64,000 nucleotides of DNA from Bacteroidota bacterium (GTDB taxonomy: Bacteria; Bacteroidota; Bacteroidia; Sphingobacteriales; Sphingobacteriaceae), in contig JAEXHI010000030.1 in assembly GCA_023450085.1 (NCBI GenBank), positions 434,001-498,000 of the forward strand, written 5' to 3'. Of this stretch, positions 15,785 through 24,917 are shown in pieces. Within the stretch, counting starts at the first letter, position 1, and every line of letters starts with the position of its first letter. The position numbers were made by a program, and so were the translations under genes. Under the pieces are notes generated by a model. It ran no database searches and was not told the origin of the DNA. It worked only from the letters and a program-made list of their open reading frames with translations.

Positions 15785-16249
15785 TTAATTCACAGTCCTG
15801 ATCGCTTTTTTGTATTCAGCGAGACACTCTTTACTTACATGTACTTCTGAATTTAAAATTGTATTTTCTTTACTAGATATTTTGTGAATATAGATCAGAT
15901 CTAATGTTTCTAAATCAACTAAAACGTTATAACCATTATTTGCATTCTTGTCAGAAATTTCAAAATTTAGATAATATGGTAAGGTTGTTTTTGAATGATA
16001 CCAAGAGGCTGTTAATACCAATTTGGGATTTTTATATTCCTTGAAGTAGATGCTAACACATTTTGGAAGGGTAATTTCTTTATCATGTATTCTTAATTTG
16101 TTGTTATTGAGGTCAAATTGTGCAGGCATAAAATTTTTAGGTAGGCCAATAATCTTTCCGTCTTTATCAATTTTCAATATCCTATCCTGATGTACCGTAT
16201 TCAGGTTAGTGAGAAATAGGAATGAGATTAAAGTCAAGAATATTTTCAT
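15785..16249 (-). CDS. hypothetical exported protein
   Basis: 154 residues with an N-terminal hydrophobic signal ('IFLTLISFLFLTNLNTV'), no lipobox and no further membrane segment. The rest is mainly beta-type sequence ('YYLNFEISDKNANNGYNVLV', 'DLIYIHKI') with one Cys at each of two positions (about 63 and 140). I recognise no family. It lies 13 bases upstream of the GNAT gene on the same strand, so the two may share a transcript. Confidence 0.65.
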   Translation of the reverse strand: MKIFLTLISFLFLTNLNTVHQDRILKIDKDGKIIGLPKNFMPAQFDLNNNKLRIHDKEITLPKCVSIYFKEYKNPKLVLTASWYHSKTTLPYYLNFEISDKNANNGYNVLVDLETLDLIYIHKISSKENTILNSEVHVSKECLAEYKKAIRTVN

Positions 16250-16468
16250 TTGTGAAATTGATTTTAGCTGCTAGAGTATTTTCTACTAAAGATAAAAAGG
16301 AAATTAATAGCTAATTGTGATGATGGTAGTGATAGAATAGACACTTTGATAACTTGCCCAATTATTCGGAAAGCGTAGTTTGACAGTGTTGATTGGCAAT
16401 GCAATTGATTTACAAAAACTTAACATATTTTACCTGGTGTTTATGTTTCGTTTTTCGGCTTTTTTCGC

Positions 16469-16476
16469 TACCTTTG
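16469..16476 (+). promoter_or_regulatory. typA promoter, -7 box TACCTTTG
   Basis: TACCTTTG fits TAnnTTTG; a TTTCG at 16446-16450 lies at the right distance as a degenerate -33. The predicted leader to the ATG at 16501 is about 18 bases. Confidence 0.6.
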
Positions 16477-16500
16477 CGCCCTTAAATACTATCGCATAAG

Positions 16501-18309
16501 ATGCAAAATATTAGAAACATAGCTATTATAGCCCACGTAGACCACGGTAAAACCACCACGGTAGACAAAATTTTACATGCCTGCTCTATTTTTCGTGATA
16601 ACGAGGAAACGGGAGATTTGATCTTGGATAACAATGATTTGGAGCGTGAACGAGGCATTACCATCGTGTCTAAAAACGTATCGGTTAAATATAAGGACGT
16701 TAAAATTAATATTATTGATACCCCTGGTCACGCCGATTTTGGTGGTGAGGTAGAGCGTGTGTTGAAAATGGCTGATGGCGTGCTTTTGCTTTGCGATGCT
16801 TTTGAGGGAGCAATGCCTCAAACTCGTTTTGTAACTCAAAAGGCTTTGGCTTTAGGCTTAAAACCAATTGTAGTTGTAAACAAAGTTGATAAAGAAAACT
16901 GTCGTCCTGAAGAAGTTTATGAGCAAATTTTTGAGTTGTTCTTTAACTTAGAAGCTACGGAAGAGCAGTTGGATTTCCCTGTAATTTATGGTTCGTCTAA
17001 AAATGGTTGGATGAGCACCGATTACACCAAACCAACGGATAACTTCTTTCCTTTATTGGATGCGATTGTAGAGCACATTCCTGCAGCTCCAATTAATGAA
17101 GGTACTTTGCAAATGCAGATTACTTCGTTAGATTATTCTTCTTTCGTAGGTCGTATTGCTATTGGTCGTGTACACAGAGGAACCATTAAAGAAAACCAAC
17201 CTGTTACTTTGATTAAACGTGACGGTAAATTGGTTAAATCTAGAGTAAAAGAATTATACACTTTTGAAGGTTTAGGTAAAGTAAAAACTACAGAAGTTAG
17301 ATCTGGAGATATTTGTGCCGTGGTAGGTATTGATGGTTTTGATATTGGTGATACTATCGCTGATTTTGAAGCACCAGAACAACTACCAGTAATTAGCATT
17401 GATGAGCCAACAATGAACATGTTGTTCACCATTAACAATTCTCCTTTCTTTGGTAAAGAAGGTAAATTGGTTACTTCTCAACGTATCAAAGATCGTTTGA
17501 TGAAGGAAATGGAGAAAAACTTAGCGTTGAAAGTTGTTGAAACTCAAGGTGCAGATTCATGGTTGGTTTATGGTCGTGGTATTCTCCATTTATCGGTATT
17601 GATCGAAACGATGCGTCGTGAAGGTTACGAGCTACAAGTAGGTCAGCCTCAAGTTATCGTTAAAGAAATTGATGGTAAAAAACACGAGCCAGTAGAGACT
17701 TTAATTGTAGATGTTCCTGGTGATGTTGCGGGTAAAGTAATTGAATTGGTAACTCAACGTAAAGGTGAGTTATTGATTATGGAACCAAAAGGTGATTTGC
17801 AGCACTTGGAGTTTGAAATTCCTTCTCGTGGTATTATCGGTTTACGTAACAACGTATTAACTGCTACCGCTGGTGAAGCAATCATGGCGCACCGTTTTAA
17901 AGCTTATGAGCCTTGGAAAGGTACAATTCCTGGTCGCTTAAATGGTGTATTAATTTCAATGGATAAAGGTACAACTACAGCTTATTCTATTGATAAATTA
18001 CAAGATAGAGGTCGTTTCTTCGTAGATCCAGGTGTGGATATTTATGAAGGACAAATTTTAGGTGAGCATATCCGTGATAATGATTTAGTGATCAATATTG
18101 TTAAAGGAAAAGCATTAACCAACATGCGTGCTTCTGGTACAGATGATAACACCCGTATTGCACCAGCAATTAAGTTCTCTTTAGAGGAGTGTATGGAATA
18201 CATACAAGCTGATGAGTATATTGAGGTTACTCCTGCAAGTATACGTTTACGTAAAATCTTCTTAACAGAACAAGAACGTAAAGTTAAAGGCAAAGCTTTT
18301 CAATCGTAA
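16501..18309 (+). CDS. typA: ribosome-associated GTPase TypA/BipA
   Basis: 602 residues, full length. The G domain has 'IIAHVDHGKTTTVDKIL' (G1), the switch region 'ERGITI', 'DTPGHADFGGEVERV' (G3) and 'VVNKVD' (G4), followed by EF-G-like domains II, III and V and the BipA-specific C-terminal domain ('PGVDIYEGQILGEHIRDNDL' and 'NMRASGTDDNTRIAP'). It binds the ribosome like EF-G and is needed for ribosome assembly and stress or cold adaptation. Monocistronic, with its own promoter and a strong terminator; codon use indicates high expression. Confidence 0.97.
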   Translation: MQNIRNIAIIAHVDHGKTTTVDKILHACSIFRDNEETGDLILDNNDLERERGITIVSKNVSVKYKDVKINIIDTPGHADFGGEVERVLKMADGVLLLCDAFEGAMPQTRFVTQKALALGLKPIVVVNKVDKENCRPEEVYEQIFELFFNLEATEEQLDFPVIYGSSKNGWMSTDYTKPTDNFFPLLDAIVEHIPAAPINEGTLQMQITSLDYSSFVGRIAIGRVHRGTIKENQPVTLIKRDGKLVKSRVKELYTFEGLGKVKTTEVRSGDICAVVGIDGFDIGDTIADFEAPEQLPVISIDEPTMNMLFTINNSPFFGKEGKLVTSQRIKDRLMKEMEKNLALKVVETQGADSWLVYGRGILHLSVLIETMRREGYELQVGQPQVIVKEIDGKKHEPVETLIVDVPGDVAGKVIELVTQRKGELLIMEPKGDLQHLEFEIPSRGIIGLRNNVLTATAGEAIMAHRFKAYEPWKGTIPGRLNGVLISMDKGTTTAYSIDKLQDRGRFFVDPGVDIYEGQILGEHIRDNDLVINIVKGKALTNMRASGTDDNTRIAPAIKFSLEECMEYIQADEYIEVTPASIRLRKIFLTEQERKVKGKAFQS

Positions 18310-18391
18310 TTGATTGTATGCTAGCATAGTAAATTCGGAAAATTGGAATTAATTTATTAACTTTAATTGTCCGAGACATAGGAGAAATTAC

Positions 18392-18425
18392 AAAGGGCTC
18401 CCGACATTTTGTCGGGAGCCCTTTT
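18392..18425. terminator. bidirectional terminator between typA and the TonB_C gene
   Basis: AAAGGGCTCCCGACA and TGTCGGGAGCCCTTT form a near-perfect 14-15 bp stem with a TTT loop. A-runs before and T-runs after serve both the plus-strand typA and the minus-strand gene ending at 18435. Confidence 0.9.
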
Positions 18426-18434
18426 GCTTGTGTG

Positions 18435-18836
18435 TTAATTTGGAGAGAATTTGATGGGGACATTGTATTGTGTCCTAACCAGTTTTCCATTTAATGTGCC
18501 TGGGTACCATTTTGGGCAAAGTTTTAAAACTCTTAAAGCTTCTTCGTCAGTGCCTGAACCTAACCCCCTAAGTATCTTAATATCACCCAGCGAGCCGTCT
18601 TTTTCAATGACAAAAGCAGCAAATACATTGCCTTTTATGTTTTTTGCTTTGGCTGTTGCGGGATATTTGAGGTTGTCTGCAAGGAACTTATAAAATTTGG
18701 GTAATCCGCCAGGAAATTTTGGCGGGTTTTTCAATGCTACAAAGGAATAAAGCTCATTCCCTTTGGTGCTAGCTTGGGCTTGGCCTAAGTGGTGTCCTAA
18801 TAATGAAACTAATAAGATAAGCGTAACCTTTTTCAT
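18435..18836 (-). CDS. small secreted TonB C-terminal-domain protein
   Basis: 133 residues from the ATG at 18836 (an upstream in-frame frame overlaps the previous gene and is not used). Signal peptide 'KKVTLILLVSLLGHHLGQAQ', then one TonB_C domain: 'NPPKFPGGLPKFYKFLADNL', 'NVFAAFVIEKDGSLGDIKIL', 'TDEEALRVLKLCPKWYPGTL'. The domain is nearly the same as the second TonB_C copy in the upstream M56 protein, including DNA-level similarity, so it arose by local duplication. One base separates the two genes; same operon. Without a membrane anchor it is not a classical TonB energy transducer. Confidence 0.8.
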   Translation of the reverse strand: MKKVTLILLVSLLGHHLGQAQASTKGNELYSFVALKNPPKFPGGLPKFYKFLADNLKYPATAKAKNIKGNVFAAFVIEKDGSLGDIKILRGLGSGTDEEALRVLKLCPKWYPGTLNGKLVRTQYNVPIKFSPN

Positions 18837-18837
18837 T

Positions 18838-20805
18838 TTATCGTTGGGCTGGTTGTTTACTAGGTCTTCCAATGACTATTTTTTCAGCATTTTTTGTAGT
18901 GATGATGATTACACCATTTTTTCCTTTTTCACCGTAAAGCGCTGCTCCGGTACCATCTTTCAAAACGCTAACAGCTTCAATGGTTTTAGGATCTATGTCA
19001 CTAATTCTGCCATTTTCTAAAATTTCACCATCTAAAATATAGAGAGGTGATTTCCCGTCCTCAAACCCGGCGGCCCTTAGGGTAAGCTGATCTCCGCTAA
19101 AATGTGCAGCTCCGTCTTTTGCTTCTATTTTGATGCCTTTTATGGCGCCAGTTTGTCTTTTGCTTAGGCTAAATTTGATGGGAAGATTATATTTTACCCT
19201 AACGGTTTTACCATTCTGAGTGCCAGGATTCCATTTGGGGCTAAGTTTTAAAACCCTCACCGCTTCTTCGTCGGTGCCATGCCCTAAAGGCCTGTCTATC
19301 TTGATGTCGCTTAGCGAACCATCTTTTTCAACAATAAAGGATGCGAAAACATTTCCTTGGACCTCTTGCTTCGCTGCTTCTTCAGGATATTTAATATTTT
19401 CAGCTAGAAATTTATAAAAATCAACCATTCCCCCCGGAAATTGTGGAGGATTTTCTAAGCTCACAAAACTATATACTTCGTCTGGCTCATAAGGATACCC
19501 GATGATAGAAAGTGTGTTTAAACTGGTAAATTTAGCATTGTTCTTTGCATTTTCGTTAAGAAATGGAGCAGAAGAACCTTGAAGCATAAAGGTTACTTTT
19601 AGGCTATAATTTCCGTCTTTTAATGCACCTTCTTTATAAGCTGCTATTCTTTTAACCATTTCTTCATCGCAGCCTGAGCCTAATTTGGTTTCTATTTTAA
19701 TGTCCGTGGTTTTTCTGTCAATCACCTTAAAGGTAACTACTAAATTTCCCTGAACTTTATTTTCGGCCGCGAGTGAGGGGTATTTCACTGTATTGCCTAA
19801 ATATTTATAAAACGAATTAATGCCCTCAATACCTTTAGTCTCCTTAGGAGGTGCAAACCTTACGATAGGTTCTCCCAAAACAACCTCCACAGATTTTTGA
19901 GGTGTCAAATTCAATACCTCAGCTACGGCTGCCTTTGCGTCTTCAAGTTGTACTTGCTCTGCTGCAGCTAATAGTTTTTCGTTTTTTCTGATGGTTGAAG
20001 AAGAAAGCAACAAGGCTAAGCCAAAAAGAGGCACAAAAATACCATATTTCATGATCGCGGTTTTTCTTGACCTTTCTTTGTAAAGCATAAAAATCCGTTT
20101 TTTAATCATCGATTTCTTAAAGAAACCATTGGTTAGGGTATTCACGTTTACACCAAAAGCTTGGTTGAGTAATAACATAGAATAAGCCTCTTTATCGCCC
20201 TGAAATTTAGCGGCGGCCTCATCAGCTAAATACTCATGAATATTCTTAACAGTGGCCTTGTATAGGTAGATAATTGGATTGAACCAAGTAAGAATGCCTA
20301 TGGATTCAAAAAAGAGTACGTCAAAAGTATGTAACTGTTTAATATGGATGTCTTCGTGATGGTTTACCGTTTCGACGCTAGGAAGGTTGTCGGCCACTAT
20401 TTTTTTGTTCCAAAAAGAAAATGCCAAGCCATTTTTAAGGCCATTAAACATTTTTTTAACGCCTATCAATTGAATGATGAAACGGGCCAGAAAGAAGAGC
20501 ACTCCTAATAGGTAAGTAAATACGATGATGCTACCCCAATTAAAGCTTTGGGTTTCGGCAACAATTGGTCCTTGTGTAATGAACTGGTTAAGTTGTTCAA
20601 CCTGCACATGGATTTGTTGGCTAATTTCTTGTTTGCCAAACCAATCTAGCTGTATAAAGGGGATTGCTAGCGAGAAAATACCTGAAGAAATTAGATAGAC
20701 CCTATTCAACACAAAATAGGTTTCTTTTGTGAGTAGCAATCTATAAAAGGCATAAAAAACAACCAAATAGATATTTACTTGCAATAAATAGTGTGACCAG
20801 CTCAT
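18838..20805 (-). CDS. M56 (BlaR1-type) membrane metallopeptidase with two TonB_C domains and a plug-like tail
   Basis: 655 residues. Residues 1-270: four membrane segments and the M56 zinc site HEDIH at 150-154 with the later 'HEYLADEAAA' ligand region. About 330-420: first, diverged TonB_C domain; 455-560: second TonB_C domain ('NPPQFPGGMVDFYKFLAENI'). The last ~85 residues resemble a TonB-receptor plug ('IDPKTIEAVSVLKDGTGAAL', 'GKNGVIIITTKN'). BlaR1 proteins sense a periplasmic signal and cleave the cognate BlaI repressor; the sensor part here is TonB_C/plug rather than a penicillin-binding domain, so the signal is probably not a beta-lactam. Overlaps blaI-like gene by 4 bases (ATGA). Confidence 0.88.
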   Translation of the reverse strand: MSWSHYLLQVNIYLVVFYAFYRLLLTKETYFVLNRVYLISSGIFSLAIPFIQLDWFGKQEISQQIHVQVEQLNQFITQGPIVAETQSFNWGSIIVFTYLLGVLFFLARFIIQLIGVKKMFNGLKNGLAFSFWNKKIVADNLPSVETVNHHEDIHIKQLHTFDVLFFESIGILTWFNPIIYLYKATVKNIHEYLADEAAAKFQGDKEAYSMLLLNQAFGVNVNTLTNGFFKKSMIKKRIFMLYKERSRKTAIMKYGIFVPLFGLALLLSSSTIRKNEKLLAAAEQVQLEDAKAAVAEVLNLTPQKSVEVVLGEPIVRFAPPKETKGIEGINSFYKYLGNTVKYPSLAAENKVQGNLVVTFKVIDRKTTDIKIETKLGSGCDEEMVKRIAAYKEGALKDGNYSLKVTFMLQGSSAPFLNENAKNNAKFTSLNTLSIIGYPYEPDEVYSFVSLENPPQFPGGMVDFYKFLAENIKYPEEAAKQEVQGNVFASFIVEKDGSLSDIKIDRPLGHGTDEEAVRVLKLSPKWNPGTQNGKTVRVKYNLPIKFSLSKRQTGAIKGIKIEAKDGAAHFSGDQLTLRAAGFEDGKSPLYILDGEILENGRISDIDPKTIEAVSVLKDGTGAALYGEKGKNGVIIITTKNAEKIVIGRPSKQPAQR

Positions 20806-21179
20806 TTTGGTTTATTTTTAAATTTGTTAATCATTTTTAAAATTTCATCCACATCGCTCAGGTCAAGTTTTTCTTCTTTCACGAAAAAAGAGAACATACT
20901 CTCTACCGAGTTTTCGAAATAATTGCCCAAAAGCTTTTCGGTAGCATGTCTTTTATATTCATCTTTTGAAATGAGGGGATGATATTTGTGAGACTTGCCG
21001 TAAGCTTCATGACCTATAAATCCCTTTACTTCTAAAATTCGGATAATGGTTGATACGGTGTTATATGCGGGCTTAGGTTCAGGAAGATAATCAATTACCT
21101 CTTTTACAAAAGCGCTGTCAAGTTGCCACATCACCTGCATAATTTGTTCCTCTGCTCGAGTTAAATCTTTAATTTCCAT
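20802..21179 (-). CDS. BlaI/MecI/CopY family transcriptional repressor
   Basis: 125 residues. Winged helix in residues 1-75 ('LTRAEEQIMQVMWQLDSAFV', 'PAYNTVSTIIRILEVKGFIG') and a C-terminal dimerisation helix pair. These repressors bind dyad operators as dimers and are cleaved between the two domains after signalling by the M56 partner. First gene of the three-gene operon; its promoter holds a 16-base perfect palindrome between -33 and -7, the probable autoregulatory operator. Confidence 0.92.
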   Translation of the reverse strand: MEIKDLTRAEEQIMQVMWQLDSAFVKEVIDYLPEPKPAYNTVSTIIRILEVKGFIGHEAYGKSHKYHPLISKDEYKRHATEKLLGNYFENSVESMFSFFVKEEKLDLSDVDEILKMINKFKNKPK

Positions 21180-21236
21180 GTTTTCTTTTTTGAATATTGT
21201 CTTTTAAAGCGCAAGCTTAAGCTAAATATTTTAATA

Positions 21237-21267
21237 CCAATATATAACTAATTAATTAGTTTTCAAA
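21237..21267 (-). promoter_or_regulatory. blaI-like promoter with operator palindrome between -33 and -7
   Basis: On the minus strand, TTTG (21264-21267) and TATATTGG (21237-21244, one mismatch to TAnnTTTG) are 19 bases apart. The spacer contains the perfect palindrome AACTAATTAATTAGTT at 21246-21261. A BlaI-type dimer bound there would block polymerase. The site is 67 bases upstream of the repressor ATG and about 90 bases from the divergent RNase gene, which it could also affect. Confidence 0.7.
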
Positions 21268-21352
21268 TTTTATGTGGAAATATTTTCTGTCACAAATGGC
21301 TTTGGTTGTTTAAGCGAGCTAGGTTTCTTATTATTGAGCCAAAGAACTTAAG

Positions 21353-22759
21353 ATGAAGATAGCTTTTCATGGTGCTGCCAGAAACGTAACGGGAAGTAAA
21401 CACTTACTTACGCTGGATAACGGAACTAAAATTTTATTGGACTGTGGCATGTTTCAGGGAATGGGCCAAGAAACAGAGGAACTGAATGAAAACTTTGGCT
21501 TTATTGCTGCGGAGGTAGATGTTTTGGTTTTGTCGCATGCCCACATTGACCATAGCGGATTAATTCCTCGTTTGGTGGCTCAAGGCTTTAAGGGTAAAAT
21601 TTATGGAACTCCAGCCACTAAGGAACTCGCCAAAATCTTATTGTTGGACTCGGCAAAAATACAAGCAGGAGACTTAAGTTATAAAAATAAGAAGCTGGCG
21701 AAACGAGGTCTGCCTTTAGAAGAGGCGCTATATGAAGGGGAAGATGTGCTTAAAGCGATGTCTTTTTTTGAAATGGTTCCTTATCATAAAGAAGTAGTCA
21801 TTGCCGAGGGAGTTACTTTACAGTTTGTTGACGCTGGGCACATCATTGGAAGCGCTTCTGTGCATTTGCGAATTACCGAACATGGAAACACCTCTCAACT
21901 CAGCTTTAGTGGCGATGTAGGGCAGTATGGTGATTTACTTTTACGTTCACCTCAACCATTTCCGCAGGCAGATTATATTTTATTGGAATCTACCTATGGC
22001 GATAAACTCCATAAAGACGCCCAACCCACAGCACAAGCGTTGTTAGATGTGGTAATTAAAACCTGTGTAGAGAAGCAAGGGAAGTTGATTATTCCAGCTT
22101 TTAGCGTAGGCAGGACACAGGAGATTTTATACGTGCTCAATAACCTAGATTTAAAGGGGCAGTTGCCCAAAGTGAATGTTTACGTAGATAGTCCGTTATC
22201 TGCAAAAGCCACACAGATTGTAGAGAACCATGCTGAAGGGTATAATGACGAAGTGTTGGATATCATGAAAATTGATGATAACCCTTTCGATTTTGAGCAG
22301 TTACATTATATAGAAACAGCAGAAGAATCGAAAGCTTTAAATGCTAATCCTGCACCATGTATTATTATTTCGGCTTCAGGAATGGCAGAAGCTGGAAGGG
22401 TGAAACATCACATCAAAAACTGTATTGGAGATCCTAAGCATACCATTTTGCTGGTGGGCTACTGTGAGCCAAATTCATTGGGAGGCAAATTAAAAAATGG
22501 CGCTACAGAGGTAGGGATTTTTGGAGATCGGTTTACGGTACATGCAGAAGTGCAAAGTATTCAATCGATGAGTGCCCATGGTGATTATAATGATTTACTT
22601 CAATTTCTTTCTGGTCAGGATGCCAGCAAGGTGAAGAAGCTATTTTTGGTACACGGTGAATATGAGGTACAATTGAATTTTAAAGAGAAATTGCATGCTG
22701 CTGGTTTTAGTAACGTTGAAATTCCTGAAAGGCACCAGTCGTTTGATTTGCCTAGTTAA
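21353..22759 (+). CDS. MBL-fold beta-CASP ribonuclease (CPSF73-like)
   Basis: 468 residues. The metallo-beta-lactamase motif is 'VLSHAHIDHSGLIPRL' (His62, His64, Asp66, His67), with later ligands in 'DAGHIIGSASVHL' and 'FSGDVG'. The beta-CASP insert shows 'IPAFSVGRTQEIL' and motif B/C 'IIISASGMAEAGRVKHHIKN', followed by the RMMBL domain with 'QSMSAHGDYNDLL' and the final 'LVHGE'. RNA endo- or exonuclease activity is the family expectation, possibly in mRNA decay or rRNA maturation. Complete and monocistronic. Confidence 0.92.
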   Translation: MKIAFHGAARNVTGSKHLLTLDNGTKILLDCGMFQGMGQETEELNENFGFIAAEVDVLVLSHAHIDHSGLIPRLVAQGFKGKIYGTPATKELAKILLLDSAKIQAGDLSYKNKKLAKRGLPLEEALYEGEDVLKAMSFFEMVPYHKEVVIAEGVTLQFVDAGHIIGSASVHLRITEHGNTSQLSFSGDVGQYGDLLLRSPQPFPQADYILLESTYGDKLHKDAQPTAQALLDVVIKTCVEKQGKLIIPAFSVGRTQEILYVLNNLDLKGQLPKVNVYVDSPLSAKATQIVENHAEGYNDEVLDIMKIDDNPFDFEQLHYIETAEESKALNANPAPCIIISASGMAEAGRVKHHIKNCIGDPKHTILLVGYCEPNSLGGKLKNGATEVGIFGDRFTVHAEVQSIQSMSAHGDYNDLLQFLSGQDASKVKKLFLVHGEYEVQLNFKEKLHAAGFSNVEIPERHQSFDLPS

Positions 22760-22851
22760 TTAGCTAATTATCGAATTGGCTAATTTGATAATTGTTCTGA
22801 ATGGGCGTTAGTAATCGATTAACCAGTTTAGCAATTAACCAACTAACCCAA

Positions 22852-23490
22852 TTAAATTTTTATCAAATCATTCTTAATGCCATAAACCACCAAGCCAGTT
22901 CTGGATTTTAGGTTCAGCTTGGCGAATAGGGATTCGCGGTAATTATCGACCGTACGTGGGCTGATATTCATGAGAGAAGCAATTTCCTTGTAGGTAAGTT
23001 CCGAAGCGCAATATTGTAAAAAGGTGAGCTCTTTTTCGGTAAGGATGTTTTTGGGCTCTTCATTTTTAATGGATATTAGTAAACGACCAGACACGAGCTC
23101 ATTCACATAAAAGCCTTTCTCTAGCATTGCTTTAATGGCCAAAAGCACTTCCGAGGGTTTCGATTCCTTCAAAAGGTAGCCGTTTGCACCAGCCTTGATC
23201 ATGTTGATGATTGATTTTTCATCTTCAAACATGCTTAGGGCCAAAACATATATATGGGGATATTGCTCTTTAATCCATTTTGTGGCAGCAAAACCATCTA
23301 TTACAGGCATGTTAATATCCATCAGGATCAATTGTACCTCTTCATGCTTTTTAATTTTTGACTGTAAATCACTGCCATTTACCGCTTCAAATACAATGGC
23401 AATTTCTTCAAATTCGCTTAAAAGGCTTGCTAACCCAGATCTGAACAGGGTGTGGTCATCTACTATGGCTATTTTTATCTTTTCGTGCAT
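22852..23490 (-). CDS. NarL/LuxR-family response regulator
   Basis: 212 residues. Receiver domain with acidic pocket 'IVDDH' , phospho-acceptor Asp58 in 'LILMDINMP' and Lys near 'LLKESKPSE'; C-terminal LuxR helix-turn-helix 'LTEKELTFLQYCASELTYKE' plus 'IASLMNISPRTVDNYRESLF'. It is encoded 3 bases after the histidine kinase and is its obvious partner. Last gene of a four-gene minus-strand unit. Confidence 0.93.
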   Translation of the reverse strand: MHEKIKIAIVDDHTLFRSGLASLLSEFEEIAIVFEAVNGSDLQSKIKKHEEVQLILMDINMPVIDGFAATKWIKEQYPHIYVLALSMFEDEKSIINMIKAGANGYLLKESKPSEVLLAIKAMLEKGFYVNELVSGRLLISIKNEEPKNILTEKELTFLQYCASELTYKEIASLMNISPRTVDNYRESLFAKLNLKSRTGLVVYGIKNDLIKI

Positions 23491-23493
23491 GAT

Positions 23494-24285
23494 TTAAGGA
23501 TAAGGTATGATTAGGGTGATTTGCGTTCCTTTACCTATCGAAGAGTCGACTTGAAATGTGCCGTTAATTAATTTTACTCTCTTCTCTATGGTGTGAAGGC
23601 CTAATCCACTACTGTTTTTAGATACATCTTGATAATTAAAGCCGACGCCGTTTTCTTCAATAGAGATGAGTAAGTTTTCTTGTTGTTGTATCAAGCTGAT
23701 GGTAATTTCGGTAGCCTGGGCATGTTTAATGATGTTATTGACGATTTCTTGAAAGAGCCTTAAGATAATCAAGTCTTTTTCCGGAGAGATTTCTATGTGC
23801 TCTTTAAGTTTGTTGGTAAAATTGATTTGATAAATCTCAGATTTTTTAAGCCAATCTACTTCCTGCTCAAGGGCAAAGCCAATGCCTTTTTCGAGCAGTT
23901 TTTCTCCCTGTAAAAGCTTAGCCAGTTCTCTTAGTTCTTTAATGGATTTGTTCACTAACTCGGTAGAACTGTCAATTTTTTTGCTGGCTTTTTCTTTGTC
24001 ATCAATGTTGACAGAAGACAAGGTTAAGTTGGTAAGGCTCAATAATTGACCAATGTTATCGTGCAGGTTGCTGGCAATAGTTTGCATGGTTTGCTCCTGT
24101 ACTTCAATTTGTGTCTTTAGCAGAATGGTTTCGTAGGTTTTTTTAAGACTTTCTTTTTCTATGGCATGAATTTTTCTTCTCTTGTTGTAAGTGAACACGA
24201 GGAAAACTAATCCAGCAGCAATTAAGAAAAAAACTAGTGCTGAGAGTAAGATTGCGTTATATAAGTCTGCTTGTTGTTGATGCAT
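23494..24285 (-). CDS. sensor histidine kinase (HisKA_3/NarX-type) with one membrane segment
   Basis: 263 residues from the ATG at 24285 (an upstream TTG at 24303 is less likely). One membrane helix near residues 12-34, a coiled linker, the HisKA_3 H-box 'ASNLHDNIGQLLSLTNLTLS' (His75), and an HATPase domain with N-box 'EIVNNIIKHAQATEITI' and 'GLGLHTIEKRVKLING' (G2). It has no periplasmic sensor domain, so sensing must be membrane-borne or supplied by the preceding membrane protein, whose reading frame it overlaps by 52 bases. Confidence 0.9.
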   Translation of the reverse strand: MHQQQADLYNAILLSALVFFLIAAGLVFLVFTYNKRRKIHAIEKESLKKTYETILLKTQIEVQEQTMQTIASNLHDNIGQLLSLTNLTLSSVNIDDKEKASKKIDSSTELVNKSIKELRELAKLLQGEKLLEKGIGFALEQEVDWLKKSEIYQINFTNKLKEHIEISPEKDLIILRLFQEIVNNIIKHAQATEITISLIQQQENLLISIEENGVGFNYQDVSKNSSGLGLHTIEKRVKLINGTFQVDSSIGKGTQITLIIPYP

Positions 24286-24917
24286 AAAAATGATTTGATC
24301 CAACAGCCATACATGATGATGTTGCCTAGTACAACTAAAATAGCACGTAGCGGAATTTGATTTTTAACTTGAAGTTTTAATAGTTCGCTGAAGAAAATGG
24401 AGGTTGAGGCAACAATTGCGGTATAAAAGAGTGTGCCAGTTACAAACCAAAATGCAGGATCTTTTAAAAGATCGGAATATTCATCTTGTTGAAAAATACT
24501 GTAGAAATATAATCCACATAAAAATAGTTGTGCTACTGATAGGTAAATGAGTGTTCTGAAGAAAAAGATACTGAATCCATGGCTAAAGCCTTCCCATAGC
24601 ACGGAACCCAAGAAAGTAAGGGATAGAGCTAAGATCAGCGTTTTTGCATGTTTTAGCTTAATAATACTACTGAACACATAGAAATAAAATAGGCCATAAA
24701 TGGGCATAAAACTATTGTATAGCCATTGACTTGTATTTATTAAGTGAAACTTTAGCCCAAAGCCGCTTAATGTTTCAACAACAACGACAATAAACAGGTA
24801 GTACTTAAATAATACCCATGGATGGTGCCAGGGTTTATTTTTAAGCAGAAATAGGGATGTTATAAAACATCCCCAAATCACGATTAATGATAAATGAAGT
24901 CTAATGAAGTCGATCAT
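24234..24917 (-). CDS. multi-pass membrane protein of a histidine-kinase operon
   Basis: 227 residues from the ATG at 24917; the upstream TTG is less likely because this ATG forms a 4-base ATGA overlap with the previous stop. About seven hydrophobic helices follow each other (for example 'LHLSLIVIWGCFITSLFLL', 'YYLFIVVVVETLSGFGL', 'AILVVLGNIIMYGCWI'), with no soluble domain. The size and topology resemble a 7TM sensor module split off from its kinase, the kinase being encoded next with a 52-base overlap. Sensor function is inferred. Confidence 0.7.
   Translation of the reverse strand: MIDFIRLHLSLIVIWGCFITSLFLLKNKPWHHPWVLFKYYLFIVVVVETLSGFGLKFHLINTSQWLYNSFMPIYGLFYFYVFSSIIKLKHAKTLILALSLTFLGSVLWEGFSHGFSIFFFRTLIYLSVAQLFLCGLYFYSIFQQDEYSDLLKDPAFWFVTGTLFYTAIVASTSIFFSELLKLQVKNQIPLRAILVVLGNIIMYGCWIKSFLCINNKQTYITQSYSQH

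Noticed and set aside
22760..22851. GCTAATT repeats between the RNase and response-regulator genes as an operator
   Set aside because: Low-complexity AT-rich stretch with loose repeats; no clear dyad or spacing.
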